Below are positions 8,446 to 16,925 of a DNA stretch of 64,000 bases, one piece after another; within the stretch, counting starts at the first letter, position 1; each line of letters starts with the position of its first letter. Source of the DNA: an uncultured Pelagibacteraceae bacterium (GTDB taxonomy: Bacteria; Pseudomonadota; Alphaproteobacteria; Pelagibacterales; Pelagibacteraceae). Made by a program: the position numbers and the translations under genes. A model generated the notes under the pieces. The model saw nothing but the letters and a program-made list of their open reading frames with translations, had not been told where the DNA came from and ran no database searches. The stretch spans positions 62,001-126,000 of the forward strand of contig CABYQM010000003.1 in assembly GCA_902521075.1 (NCBI GenBank), in the 5' to 3' direction.

Positions 8446-9902
8446 TACAAAATTTTATCTAAGACCTTAGCGGATGACAGGACTCCTGGAACACCAGCTC
8501 CAGGATGAGTGCCCGCTCCAACAAAATATAAACCGTCATAAACCTCAGATTTATTATGAAATCTAAAGTATGCTGATTGAGAAAATTTTGGCTGAATTGA
8601 AAAACCAGAGCCATATTTTGTGTTTAATTCATTCTCAAAATAATCAGGAGTTAAATAAAAATCATCTACAATATTTTCTCTTAAGTTAGGTAATAAACTT
8701 TTTTCCATTTTATCTATCACAAGTTTTTTTAGATTCTCTCCTTCGATTGACCAGTTTATTCCTGATTTATTATTAGGTACAGGCACTAATACATAAAAGC
8801 AATCATGGTCTTTTGGTGCCATACTTGAATCTGTTGCGGTAGGTCTATGTAGGTAATAGCTTATATCGTTATTTAATTTTTTGTTTACAAATATATCATC
8901 CAAGTGTTCTTTGTACTTATCGCCAAACTTTATAGTATGATGTTCAACATTTTCGTATTTTTTCTTTGTTCCAAAATAATAAACAAACAATCCCATTGAA
9001 TATTCCATTCTATTTATCTTCCAATTAAATAAGGTGTTATATTTTTGATAATTTAGCATTTTTGAATAAACACCAGGAGGATCTGCATTACAAATTACGT
9101 TATCTGCTTTAATTTCCTCATCTTCACTTGTCACAACCCCAACAACTCTTTTATTTTCTGTAAGCAAGTTTTTAACTTCTTTACCTTTGATAATTGTAAC
9201 ATCTTCTTCTAACATCAATTTCTCAAAACCTTTTATGATTTGTCCCGTTCCACCCATAGAATAATGAATTCCCCATTTTTTTTCTAAATACAAAATTAAT
9301 CCATATATAGAGGTTGTAGTAAAAGGGTTTCCACCCACCAATAATGGGTGCATACTAAATAGCCTTCTTAGTTTTTCATTTTCAATAAAACCACTAACCA
9401 AAGAATAAACAGATTTATAACTTTTTAAACTTAGCAATGCAGGAATTTGCTTAAACATAAATGAAGGTTTATCAAATGGCACATCTGATAATTCTGAATA
9501 ACCTTTATCAAATATTTTTTTTGTAAATTTAAGTAAATTTCTGTAACCCGCAACATCTTTATGATTAATTGTTGCAATCTGTTCTTCCATTTTCTTTTCA
9601 TCTGCTGAATAATCAAAATGCCTTCCATCTTCAAAAACAAATCTGTACCAAGTATCCAAATCTTTTATTTTTATGTAATCATCTGGATTTTTATTAAAAA
9701 GTTTAAAAATTTCATAAATTAAATAAGGAGCGGTTATTACAGTTGGTCCACCATCGTAAGTGAAACCGTTACTTTTAAATACTCTCGCTCTTCCACCTAA
9801 ATCTTTTTGTTTTTCAATTAAAGTGACTTTATGACCTTTTGCCCGAAGCCTAAGAGCTGCTGCTATGCCACCAAAACCTGATCCAATTACAATTGAATTC
9901 AT
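8445..9902 (-). CDS. crtI: Phytoene desaturase
   Basis: CrtI introduces four double bonds into phytoene to give lycopene, using FAD. The 485-residue protein begins with SIVIGSGFGGIAAALRLRAKG (Rossmann FAD motif), with DLGGRARVF and FTYDGGPTVITAPY next. It ends with YFVGAGTHPGAGVPGVL, the diagnostic C-terminal CrtI signature. It is first of the four retinal genes and follows atpF after 48 bases. A small hairpin overlapping the atpF stop may separate it from the ATP synthase transcript, but no clear promoter of its own was found. Confidence 0.94.
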   Translation of the reverse strand: MNSIVIGSGFGGIAAALRLRAKGHKVTLIEKQKDLGGRARVFKSNGFTYDGGPTVITAPYLIYEIFKLFNKNPDDYIKIKDLDTWYRFVFEDGRHFDYSADEKKMEEQIATINHKDVAGYRNLLKFTKKIFDKGYSELSDVPFDKPSFMFKQIPALLSLKSYKSVYSLVSGFIENEKLRRLFSMHPLLVGGNPFTTTSIYGLILYLEKKWGIHYSMGGTGQIIKGFEKLMLEEDVTIIKGKEVKNLLTENKRVVGVVTSEDEEIKADNVICNADPPGVYSKMLNYQKYNTLFNWKINRMEYSMGLFVYYFGTKKKYENVEHHTIKFGDKYKEHLDDIFVNKKLNNDISYYLHRPTATDSSMAPKDHDCFYVLVPVPNNKSGINWSIEGENLKKLVIDKMEKSLLPNLRENIVDDFYLTPDYFENELNTKYGSGFSIQPKFSQSAYFRFHNKSEVYDGLYFVGAGTHPGAGVPGVLSSAKVLDKIL

Positions 9903-9936
9903 ATTCCTTAATTTACATTATTTTTATAAAATTTGA

Positions 9937-9953
9937 TAAACTATCTTAGTTTA
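9937..9953 (-). terminator. Small hairpin at the atpF stop codon, possible weak terminator
   Basis: A perfect 7-bp inverted repeat with a 3-base loop (TAAACTA-TCT-TAGTTTA on the plus strand) includes the atpF stop codon. On the minus strand it is followed by TCAAATTTTAT. The stem has only one G-C pair and the U tract is broken, so at best it would attenuate transcription between the F0 operon and crtI. Confidence 0.35.
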
Positions 9954-10448
9954 AGAACTTATTTTCTTTAATTCTGTCTTTGTTTCTTCAAGATTTTTAT
10001 TAAACAAATTGTCAAGTTTAGACTTATCGACAGATGTTGTAATAATTTTTTTCACAGATTCTACAGCAATATTAATTGATGTATCTTTAATTTCTTTAAT
10101 GGCATTATCCTTCATTTGAGAAATTTTAGTTTCTGCTAGACTTTTCTTTAGTTCAGCCGATTTATGAAATTTATCATTCATTTCAATTACAAATCTTTCA
10201 GTTTCATCTTTTGACTGCTGCATAATCTTTTCACTCTCAATTTTTGCAGTATCTAGTTTCTTTTGCGCCTCATCCAATATTCTTTTAGATTCAGCTCGGA
10301 GTTTTTCACTTTCATCAATTTCATTTTTGATATCAGTAATCATTTTGCTCAATAAATTATTAACATTTTGAGGAACTTTTAAATAAATTAGCGCTCCAAA
10401 AAATATTACAAAAGAAACTGCTACCCAAAATGTTGCATCAAATGCCAT
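9951..10448 (-). CDS. atpF: ATP synthase F0 subunit b
   Basis: Subunit b is part of the peripheral stalk joining F0 to F1. I place the start at base 10448 (MAFDATFWVAVSFVIFFGAL), giving 165 residues. That start gives the normal short N-terminus before the single membrane helix and only an 11-base overlap with the preceding gene. An in-frame ATG 12 codons earlier (10484) would add a lysine-rich extension. After the helix the protein is a long charged coiled coil. It is the last gene of the F0 operon. F1 genes are absent here, the split layout usual in alphaproteobacteria. Confidence 0.9.
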   Translation of the reverse strand: MAFDATFWVAVSFVIFFGALIYLKVPQNVNNLLSKMITDIKNEIDESEKLRAESKRILDEAQKKLDTAKIESEKIMQQSKDETERFVIEMNDKFHKSAELKKSLAETKISQMKDNAIKEIKDTSINIAVESVKKIITTSVDKSKLDNLFNKNLEETKTELKKISS

Positions 10449-11028
10449 TATGTTTTTCCATTTCTTTTTTAGAAAGATCTTCAACTATGGCTGAAAGACT
10501 ACTTTTATTTATATCTTCACCAATTAATTGTTTAACTAGATCGGAGGATGTCTCAATTGCAATTTTAGTAATTTTCTCTTGAGAGGTTTTTTTTAATTGG
10601 TCTATTTCTTCTTCAGCTTTTATTATTTCTTTTTCGATATCCTTTTCTAAAGATAATCTTTTATTGTTTATATCGTCCAAAACTTTTTGTCTTTCACTAT
10701 TAAAGAAGTTTTTTGCTTCGACTTTTGTATCATGGATAATTTTATCAAATTCTTTAACTTTTTTTTCAGTTTCTTCCCGTTGTTTGTCTGCAGTTTCGAT
10801 ATTCTCTAAGATTTGTGATTTTCTGGTTTCAAGATTGTTACTAATCTTTGGTAATATGAACTTAGATAAAATTATAAACAATAATCCAAAAGTAAGTACT
10901 AACCAAAAAATTTGAGATATCCAAAACTCGGGATTAAGCTGGGGCATACCTCCACTCTCAGCGCTTTGAGCGCTATAAGTAAAGATAAGACTTAAAGCTA
11001 GAAATTGAAAAATTATCTTTTTCAACAT
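10438..11028 (-). CDS. atpG: ATP synthase F0 subunit b'
   Basis: This second, divergent b-type subunit (196 residues) pairs with subunit b as a heterodimeric peripheral stalk, as in alphaproteobacteria and cyanobacteria. A hydrophobic leader-like N-terminus (MLKKIIFQFLALSLIFTYSA) precedes MPQLNPEFWISQIFWLVLTF, the membrane helix with the b' signature. A long coiled coil runs to the C-terminus. The leader could be a cleaved signal or an extra hydrophobic segment. It lies 3 bases after atpE and overlaps atpF. In some annotations the symbol atpG denotes gamma; here it means b' (also written atpF2 or atpX). Confidence 0.9.
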   Translation of the reverse strand: MLKKIIFQFLALSLIFTYSAQSAESGGMPQLNPEFWISQIFWLVLTFGLLFIILSKFILPKISNNLETRKSQILENIETADKQREETEKKVKEFDKIIHDTKVEAKNFFNSERQKVLDDINNKRLSLEKDIEKEIIKAEEEIDQLKKTSQEKITKIAIETSSDLVKQLIGEDINKSSLSAIVEDLSKKEMEKHNGI

Positions 11029-11031
11029 TAA

Positions 11032-11259
11032 TTAAAACGCGAAAAGAATAATTAATGCAACAACTAATCCAAATAAACCAGTCGCTTCCGCCAATGCAAA
11101 GCCTAATAGCAAGTTTGGAAATTGCTTTTGAGCTGCAGATGGATTTCTCATTGCACCTGAAAGATAATTTCCAAAAATTATCCCAATTCCAACTCCTGCA
11201 CCTGCAAGCGCAATTGCTGCTAGTCCTGCTCCTATCATTTTTGCTGCTTCTAATTCCAT
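11032..11259 (-). CDS. atpE: ATP synthase F0 subunit c
   Basis: This 75-residue hairpin protein forms the c-ring. Helix 1 carries a glycine/alanine-rich GAGLAAIALAGAGVGIGIIFG. The polar loop has RNPSAAQKQ, and helix 2 has the ion-carrying Glu58 in LAEATGLFGLVVAL. I see no obvious extra carboxylate or glutamine in helix 1 of the kind seen in Na+-coupled rings, so proton coupling is the likely mode. It is preceded by a perfect AGGAGG ribosome-binding site, in keeping with the need for many c copies per enzyme. Confidence 0.96.
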   Translation of the reverse strand: MELEAAKMIGAGLAAIALAGAGVGIGIIFGNYLSGAMRNPSAAQKQFPNLLLGFALAEATGLFGLVVALIILFAF

Positions 11260-11264
11260 TATAT

Positions 11265-11270
11265 CCTCCT
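11265..11270 (-). promoter_or_regulatory. Perfect Shine-Dalgarno (AGGAGG) of atpE
   Basis: AGGAGG lies 5 bases before the atpE ATG. Most genes in this window have weak or no recognisable Shine-Dalgarno sequence, so this one stands out and fits the high translation needed for the c subunit. Confidence 0.8.
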
Positions 11271-11278
11271 TATGTTAA

Positions 11279-12010
11279 TTAATGGTGTAAATTTAATGCA
11301 TCATTCAAATAGATACATGTTAAAATTGCAAATACATATGCTTGAAGAAAAGCAACTAATATCTCCAAACCTGTTAATGCAACTGAAAAACCTAGTGGTA
11401 GCCACCCCCCAACAATTCCTAAGCTAACTACGAAACCTCCAAAAACTTTCATCATCGTATGGCCTGCCATCATATTTGCAAACAATCTGACTGATAAACT
11501 AATTGGTCTACTTAAGTATGAAATTATTTCTATAACAACTATTAATGGCAATAAAACCATTGGAACTCCACTTGGCACAAAAAGTTTTAAGTATCCTAGC
11601 CCATGTTTAATAAATCCAATTATTGTTACTCCTATAAATATAAATGCTGCTAATACAAAAGTTACAATGATGTGGCTAGTGACAGTAAAAGAGTATGGTA
11701 TCATCCCAAACATGTTACAAAATAATACAAACATGAATAAAGAAAATATGAAAGAAAAGTAAGGCTTAGCTTTCGATCCAGCAGTATCACTTATCATTTT
11801 TGAAATAAAAGAGTAACTGAGTTCCGAAAGTAATTGAATTTTATTTGGTATGATAGATCTCTTCGTGCCTAAATTAAAAATAATTAATATTGCTAGTGAA
11901 CTTATGACCATAAACAAACTCGCGTTTGTGAACGAAATATCTATGTTATTTATTTTAATTTCTGGACCAATTCGGTAAACGTTGAATTGGTACATTGGAT
12001 TTGCTGCCAT
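11279..12010 (-). CDS. atpB: ATP synthase F0 subunit a
   Basis: Subunit a provides the two proton half-channels next to the c-ring. The 243-residue protein has five to six hydrophobic helices and the diagnostic SLSVRLFANMMAGHTMM (about residues 172-188), which contains the essential Arg. The N-terminal YQFNVYRIGP and C-terminal LEILVAFLQAYVFAILTCIYLNDA are also family-typical. It lies 7 bases after atpI and 19 bases before atpE in a tight operon. Confidence 0.95.
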   Translation of the reverse strand: MAANPMYQFNVYRIGPEIKINNIDISFTNASLFMVISSLAILIIFNLGTKRSIIPNKIQLLSELSYSFISKMISDTAGSKAKPYFSFIFSLFMFVLFCNMFGMIPYSFTVTSHIIVTFVLAAFIFIGVTIIGFIKHGLGYLKLFVPSGVPMVLLPLIVVIEIISYLSRPISLSVRLFANMMAGHTMMKVFGGFVVSLGIVGGWLPLGFSVALTGLEILVAFLQAYVFAILTCIYLNDALNLHH

Positions 12011-12017
12011 TTGCCTA

Positions 12018-12293
12018 CTATTTTTGCATTTTTTTTGCTGATCTAATAACGTTCATAATTCCAGCTACTACACCAATAAAAAAAAATATTAAAATTAACC
12101 AAGGTTTAGTACCAAACCAATTGTCTAAAATAAACCCAATAATTGTCCCAACAGCTACTGCAGATACCAATTCCGTGCTCATTTTGAAGGCTGACCCCAT
12201 ACTTGAGCCTTTATTTCCCTCTTCAGATTTTTTGTCTTTGTCAGTTTTATTTTTTGCAATTTTTAGGCGAGTTTTAAACTGGTCTTCATCCAT
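12018..12293 (-). CDS. atpI: ATP synthase protein I
   Basis: AtpI is a small membrane protein thought to help assemble the c-ring. The 91-residue protein has a charged N-terminus (MDEDQFKTRLKIAKNK), then two membrane helices, AVGTIIGFILDNWFGTKPW and LILIFFFIGVVAGIMNVIR, matching the AtpI/AtpZ pattern with GxxxDxxxGT-like residues. It starts 2 bases after the smc stop, so smc and the F0 operon probably share a transcript. Confidence 0.88.
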   Translation of the reverse strand: MDEDQFKTRLKIAKNKTDKDKKSEEGNKGSSMGSAFKMSTELVSAVAVGTIIGFILDNWFGTKPWLILIFFFIGVVAGIMNVIRSAKKMQK

Positions 12294-12295
12294 TA

Positions 12296-14869
12296 TTAAG
12301 CAACCATACTCTCTGCTTTTTGAAGATCTACAGCAACTAGTTGGCTAATTCCTTTTTCTGGCATTGTTACGCCGTATAGTCTGTCCATTTTAGACATGGT
12401 TAGAGCGTGGTGAGTTACAATAATAAATCTTGTAGATGTAATTTTAGTTAGTTCCGTCAAAAGATTGCAAAATCTTGTTACATTCGCATCATCTAGAGGT
12501 GCGTCTACTTCATCAAGAACACATATTGGAGCTGGATTAGTAAGAAACACTGCAAAGATTAAAGATAAAGCAGTCAGGGCTTGTTCACCTCCAGATAATA
12601 AAGTTATTGATTGTAATCTTTTTCCCGGTGGACTTACCAACATTTCTAATCCTGCATCTAAAGGATCATCAGAGTCTACTAGCTCTAGTTTTGCACTACC
12701 TCCATTAAATAGTTTGGTATAAACTTCATTGAACTTTCTATTCACTTTTTCAAAAGCATCTAGAAGTCTTTCCCTACCTTTCTGATTGAGTTCAGTAATA
12801 CTTTCTTTTAACTTTATAATTGCAGTTACTAAATCTTGTCTATCTTTTTCCATTTTCTTGATTTCATCTTCATATTTTGAAGTCTCTTCGTCTGCTCTTA
12901 AGTTAACCGAGCCTAATTTTTCTCTTTCCCTTTTTCTTTCATCAAGCAATTCCTCTTGTGTTACTGTATCTGGATATTCATATACATCTTTTAAGTTTGA
13001 AAAATTCAGTATCTCTTCTTCTTTTAAATTAAGTTCTGTTGATACTCTTTCTAGCAAATCATTTCTTCTTTTATTCAAACCATCGATTGTTGCTCCAGAG
13101 CTTGCCTTTCGTTCTCTTATTTCAATAGATTCTTCTTTTGTTGTATTTAGATTACTTCTTAATTCGTTAATCTCTTTATCTAGCTCATCTATTAATATTT
13201 CGTTATCACTTTTTTCTTTTTCAGAAATTCTTAAACTTTCTGATATTTGCCCTTTTCTTTCAGCTTGTGTTTGAGGTTGTTTTTCAAGGCTATCTAATTT
13301 TTTTTGTTGAGTATTTTTTCTACTATTTAATTCATTAATCATTTTTTCAGAATTTACCAATAAGTTTTTCCAACTTTCTATCTCTTGATCAATTATTTTA
13401 ATTCTTTCACTTCTTTTTATTGACTCTTTTTTAATATTTTGATTTGTACTAAATGCTTCAGCGTATTCTTCTTGTAGACTTTTGATTTCTTCGTTTTTCT
13501 TAGTTACTGTTATCGCTAAATCGTTGTCATGCATTTCATTAATTTTCATTTTTAAAAATGATAGATTTATTTTGCATTCATCTATTAAATTAGTTGCACC
13601 ATTGATATTGTTCTCTGAGAGCATTTCTTTTGCTTTATCTAACTGCTCACTTGCTAAATCAATAGTTTCTGAGTTCTTTTTTAGAGTATCAAGGTTTAGA
13701 TTTTCTAGTATTCTCTCTAATTTATCTTGCTCATCTTTTAATTTTCCTTTTGCATTTACCAAATCTAAACCTGACAATTTTTCAGTTTCATAGTATTTGG
13801 AGTCAACTGTAATTAAATTTTCTTTTTCTTCTCTAAGTCTTTTTTCATTAGAGTTTGCATCAATGATTATGCTTTTTTCTCTTACAATATCCTCATCTAT
13901 TACACCTAAAGCCTTTCTGATTGATTGTATTTCATCATTAACCCTGTCTTTTTCCTCATCTAAACTTTTTAACTCTAGATTTAATCTTTGAATTTTTGAC
14001 AAGTTTTCTTGATTTTTTTCTCTTATAGGATTTACATTTTTATTCTTTTCAATAATTTTCATGCTTAAACCCTCTAATTTATCATTGAAGGACTTAACTT
14101 GATCATCAGCCTCATTATTGATCTCGTTTTCTACTTTAATTTCATTATCAATTTCTAAAAGACGTAAATAATATAAACCTGCCTCAACTTTTTTTATTTC
14201 TTCAGAAATAGATTTATATTTTGCAGCTTCTTCAGCTTGCTTTTGCAAATTTGCTAATTGTCTTTCCTGTTGTCTTCTTAATTCATCTGCCCTTTTTAAA
14301 TTATTTTCTGCAGCGCCTAATCGTAATTCTGCTTCGTGTCTTCTAACATGTAAACCTGCTATACCAGCTGCTTCTTCTAAGATAGCTCTTCGATCAGAAG
14401 GTTTTGCCGTGACCAATGCTCCAATTCTACCTTGACTAATAATCGAAGGTGAATGAGCACCTGTTGATAAGTCTGCAAAAAACATCTGAGCATCTTTAGC
14501 TCTAACTTCTTTCCCATTTATATAAAATTTTGAGCCTTTATCTTTTTCTATTTTTCTTCTTATTTCAATTTCATCTAGCTCATTATATTGTAGAGGACCA
14601 TCTTTATTGTCATTTGATAAGCTCACTAAAACTTCTGCAATATTTTTTGATGGTTTGTTTGAAGTTCCGGAAAATATAACGTCTTCCATTCCTGAACCTC
14701 TCATACTTTTTGCTGATGTCTCACCCATACACCATCGCAACGACTCCACTATATTTGATTTGCCGCAACCGTTTGGACCAACTATCCCAGTTAAACCTTC
14801 TTCAATCAGGAAATTAGTTTTTTCAGCAAAGGACTTAAATCCATTTAGTTGGATTTTTTTAAATTCCAT
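12296..14869 (-). CDS. smc: Chromosome segregation protein SMC, short form without visible hinge
   Basis: SMC ATPases compact and segregate chromosomes. Both halves of the ATPase head are in this one frame: Walker A GPNGCGKS (residues 31-38) after MEFKKIQLNGFKSFAEKT, the signature LLSGGEQ (about 757-763), and Walker B ICVLDEVDAPLDD (about 782-794). At 857 residues it is about 300 shorter than usual bacterial SMC. The central part (about 350-550) is charged, helical, coiled-coil-like sequence. I cannot find the glycine-rich globular hinge that normally dimerises SMC. There is no frameshift sign, since both head motifs are in one uninterrupted frame. It lies between a DsbA-like gene and atpI. 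Confidence 0.92.
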   Translation of the reverse strand: MEFKKIQLNGFKSFAEKTNFLIEEGLTGIVGPNGCGKSNIVESLRWCMGETSAKSMRGSGMEDVIFSGTSNKPSKNIAEVLVSLSNDNKDGPLQYNELDEIEIRRKIEKDKGSKFYINGKEVRAKDAQMFFADLSTGAHSPSIISQGRIGALVTAKPSDRRAILEEAAGIAGLHVRRHEAELRLGAAENNLKRADELRRQQERQLANLQKQAEEAAKYKSISEEIKKVEAGLYYLRLLEIDNEIKVENEINNEADDQVKSFNDKLEGLSMKIIEKNKNVNPIREKNQENLSKIQRLNLELKSLDEEKDRVNDEIQSIRKALGVIDEDIVREKSIIIDANSNEKRLREEKENLITVDSKYYETEKLSGLDLVNAKGKLKDEQDKLERILENLNLDTLKKNSETIDLASEQLDKAKEMLSENNINGATNLIDECKINLSFLKMKINEMHDNDLAITVTKKNEEIKSLQEEYAEAFSTNQNIKKESIKRSERIKIIDQEIESWKNLLVNSEKMINELNSRKNTQQKKLDSLEKQPQTQAERKGQISESLRISEKEKSDNEILIDELDKEINELRSNLNTTKEESIEIRERKASSGATIDGLNKRRNDLLERVSTELNLKEEEILNFSNLKDVYEYPDTVTQEELLDERKREREKLGSVNLRADEETSKYEDEIKKMEKDRQDLVTAIIKLKESITELNQKGRERLLDAFEKVNRKFNEVYTKLFNGGSAKLELVDSDDPLDAGLEMLVSPPGKRLQSITLLSGGEQALTALSLIFAVFLTNPAPICVLDEVDAPLDDANVTRFCNLLTELTKITSTRFIIVTHHALTMSKMDRLYGVTMPEKGISQLVAVDLQKAESMVA

Positions 14870-14877
14870 TCACTGAC

Positions 14878-15453
14878 TTATATCAGTTTTTCAATGTATT
14901 TTTTTAATTTTTTGTAGTTTGAGTGATTTTCAAACTTTTTTCCGTTAATTATGACTGTGGGGGTAGCATTCACTTTATACTTTTTAACACCTTCGATTCG
15001 GTCTTCTAAAATATGATCCTCTATTTTTTTATCCGCCAAGCACTTATCAAAATCAAGATTATATTCAGTATTATCAATAAATTTTTTCATTGCTTGATTT
15101 GCCTCTATTTCATTTTTTCCTTTTATCCACTTATCTTGATTTAAATATAAATGATGCAAAATTTCATGCTCGCCATCATTTCTACAATGCGCTAATTTAG
15201 TTGCATTAAATGCAATGATATCTAATGGAAAGCTTTTAAATTCTATTGAAATCAATCCTTTATCAATAAAATCTTCTTTTAATTTAGGATATATATTTTT
15301 ATGAAAATTTGCACAATGACTACAAGTTAAAGACTCAAAAACCATTAACTTAACTTTAGAGTCTGCACTTCCAACTAAAATTGGTTTAACTTCAGAATTA
15401 GCATTGATGAAATTAAAAAAAATTAAAATTGAGATAAAAATTATTTTTTTCAT
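14878..15453 (-). CDS. DsbA-family thiol:disulfide oxidoreductase, exported
   Basis: This 191-residue thioredoxin-fold protein begins with a signal peptide (MKKIIFISILIFFNFINANS). Its redox motif CSHC lies in FESLTCSHCANFHK (about residues 46-49), with a cis-Pro segment NATPTVIINGKKF near the C-terminus. It should oxidise or isomerise disulfides in the periplasm. The family resembles the DsbA-like proteins found beside smc in many alphaproteobacteria. It overlaps the upstream DciA-like gene by 4 bases and ends 8 bases before smc. Whether it works as oxidase or reductase cannot be decided from the sequence. Confidence 0.85.
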   Translation of the reverse strand: MKKIIFISILIFFNFINANSEVKPILVGSADSKVKLMVFESLTCSHCANFHKNIYPKLKEDFIDKGLISIEFKSFPLDIIAFNATKLAHCRNDGEHEILHHLYLNQDKWIKGKNEIEANQAMKKFIDNTEYNLDFDKCLADKKIEDHILEDRIEGVKKYKVNATPTVIINGKKFENHSNYKKLKKYIEKLI

Positions 15454-15932
15454 TTTATTTTAAAATGTTTACTTAGCTCTAAAAGTGAATTTTTTATTTT
15501 GTCATTTTTAATATTATTTATGCTCTTTATATGTTTATTTTTTGTCGCATTAATAGCTGTATTTTTATGGCTTTCTTCAATTTTTCCATCAAATGTATTC
15601 AATTTAATGTCATCTAAGACATGATAGCCAAAAAAAATATTAATTTTTTTTATTATTTCTTTTTTAGAATACTCAACGTCAACTTCATTTCCTCTCTTTA
15701 CTAAAATATTTAAACGACTTCCCGATAACTTGTTTGAACTTTTGTATGATTTAGGAAAGCTTACTTTAAATAGATCTTTACCCACTAAATATTTCCAATT
15801 GTCTAAAGTTTCGTTATAAATTTTACCTTTTTTACTAATTATTCTTTTTGCTTCTGTGGGTAAAGTATCTTTAAAAGATCTTAAACCTTGAATGGAATTA
15901 TATCTCTGCTTAGTATTATGTTTTTGACTCAT
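15450..15932 (-). CDS. DUF721 (DciA-like) protein
   Basis: This 160-residue protein resembles the DUF721/DciA family, whose members load the replicative helicase DnaB in bacteria lacking DnaC. The recognisable part is the centre (about residues 42-105): a WKYLVGKDLFKVSFPKSY segment followed by LNILVKRGNEVDVEYSKKEIIKKINIFFGY, the small KH-like domain. The C-terminal third is lysine/asparagine-rich. The start codon is immediately back-to-back with the mutY start (CAT|ATG). Family assignment is reasonable; a helicase-loading role is inferred. Confidence 0.7.
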   Translation of the reverse strand: MSQKHNTKQRYNSIQGLRSFKDTLPTEAKRIISKKGKIYNETLDNWKYLVGKDLFKVSFPKSYKSSNKLSGSRLNILVKRGNEVDVEYSKKEIIKKINIFFGYHVLDDIKLNTFDGKIEESHKNTAINATKNKHIKSINNIKNDKIKNSLLELSKHFKIK

Positions 15933-16925
15933 ATGAATAATAAAAACATACCAAATAAAATTCTACATTGGTACGATAATAATAAAAGAATTTTACCTTG
16001 GAGAAAAAAAGTTTCTCAGAGGCAAAAAGAATATTTTACGTTTGTTAGTGAATTTATGTTGCAGCAAACTCAAGTAAAAACTGTTATTCCTTATTTTGAA
16101 AAATTTGTAAAACAAATTCCAACCTTTCAATCATTGGCAGATGTTGATGAAAAAATCTTAATGAAATATTGGGAAGGCCTTGGTTATTATTCAAGAGCAA
16201 GAAATCTAAAAAAAAGTGCAATTAAAATTCTTAAAGATTTCAACGGTAAGTTGCCAAAATCTTATGAAAAGTTAATACAATTACCAGGTGTTGGTGAATA
16301 TACATCTAAAGCAATAATGTCTATAGCATTTAACATTAAAACTATCCCTTTAGATGGAAATGTAGAGAGAATTCTTAAAAGAACTCTCTATTTAAAAAAG
16401 CCAAATGAAATATCTAAAGATTCTCTAAAAACAAAAATTATTTTTTTTGGACTGTCCGATCGCGCTAGTGATTACTCACAAGCTATTATGGAGATAGGTG
16501 CTTTAATATGCAAACCAAAAAATCCAAGTTGCAAGGAATGTCCTTTAAATAAAAATTGTATATCTCTAAAAAAAAATGATTTTGAGTTAACTAAAATTAA
16601 TAAAGAAATAAAAACTAAATATTTCGAAGCGACTATTTACAAAAAACATAATAACTACTTATTAGTCAAAAATGATAAATTTAAATTTTTAAAAAATATG
16701 CCAATTTTTCCAATGACTGAAGTTCGACAAAGTAAGTATAATTATTCAAATAATAAAAAAATTAATATAAAATTATCTAATATGGAAATGAAAATTTTGT
16801 TAAATAACTCGAAAAGACCTCCAAAGATTAAAAATAAAATATTAATTAAAAAAGATAAATTAAGCTCAGAAATAATTCCATCATTTACTAAAAAAATATT
16901 TTATACCATCTCAAAATCTGAATGA
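15933..16925 (+). CDS. mutY: A/G-specific adenine glycosylase
   Basis: MutY removes adenine mispaired with 8-oxoguanine. I choose the ATG at 15933 (330 residues): it puts the conserved ILHWYDNNKRILPWR at the usual place, while earlier starts would run into the divergent gene. Visible are EFMLQQTQV (catalytic Glu), the helix-hairpin-helix LPGVGEYTSKAI, the catalytic Asp in LDGNVERIL, and the cluster pattern C-X6-C-X2-C-X5-C (CKPKNPSCKECPLNKNC). The C-terminal lesion-recognition domain is present but lysine-rich and short. Its stop overlaps the next ATG by 4 bases. Confidence 0.93.
   Translation: MNNKNIPNKILHWYDNNKRILPWRKKVSQRQKEYFTFVSEFMLQQTQVKTVIPYFEKFVKQIPTFQSLADVDEKILMKYWEGLGYYSRARNLKKSAIKILKDFNGKLPKSYEKLIQLPGVGEYTSKAIMSIAFNIKTIPLDGNVERILKRTLYLKKPNEISKDSLKTKIIFFGLSDRASDYSQAIMEIGALICKPKNPSCKECPLNKNCISLKKNDFELTKINKEIKTKYFEATIYKKHNNYLLVKNDKFKFLKNMPIFPMTEVRQSKYNYSNNKKINIKLSNMEMKILLNNSKRPPKIKNKILIKKDKLSSEIIPSFTKKIFYTISKSE

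Noticed and set aside
5480-9902. Proteorhodopsin gene within the retinal cluster
   Set aside because: No seven-helix rhodopsin with a retinal-binding lysine is present; only the chromophore genes are.
12786-13274. Open frame of 162 codons antisense to the coiled-coil part of smc
   Set aside because: Serine/leucine-rich composition mirrors the lysine/glutamate-rich coding strand; no motif, no start signal, fully inside smc.
12296-14869. Frameshift or truncation as the reason for the short SMC
   Set aside because: Both ATPase head halves are in a single uninterrupted frame, so it is a complete short form rather than a broken gene.
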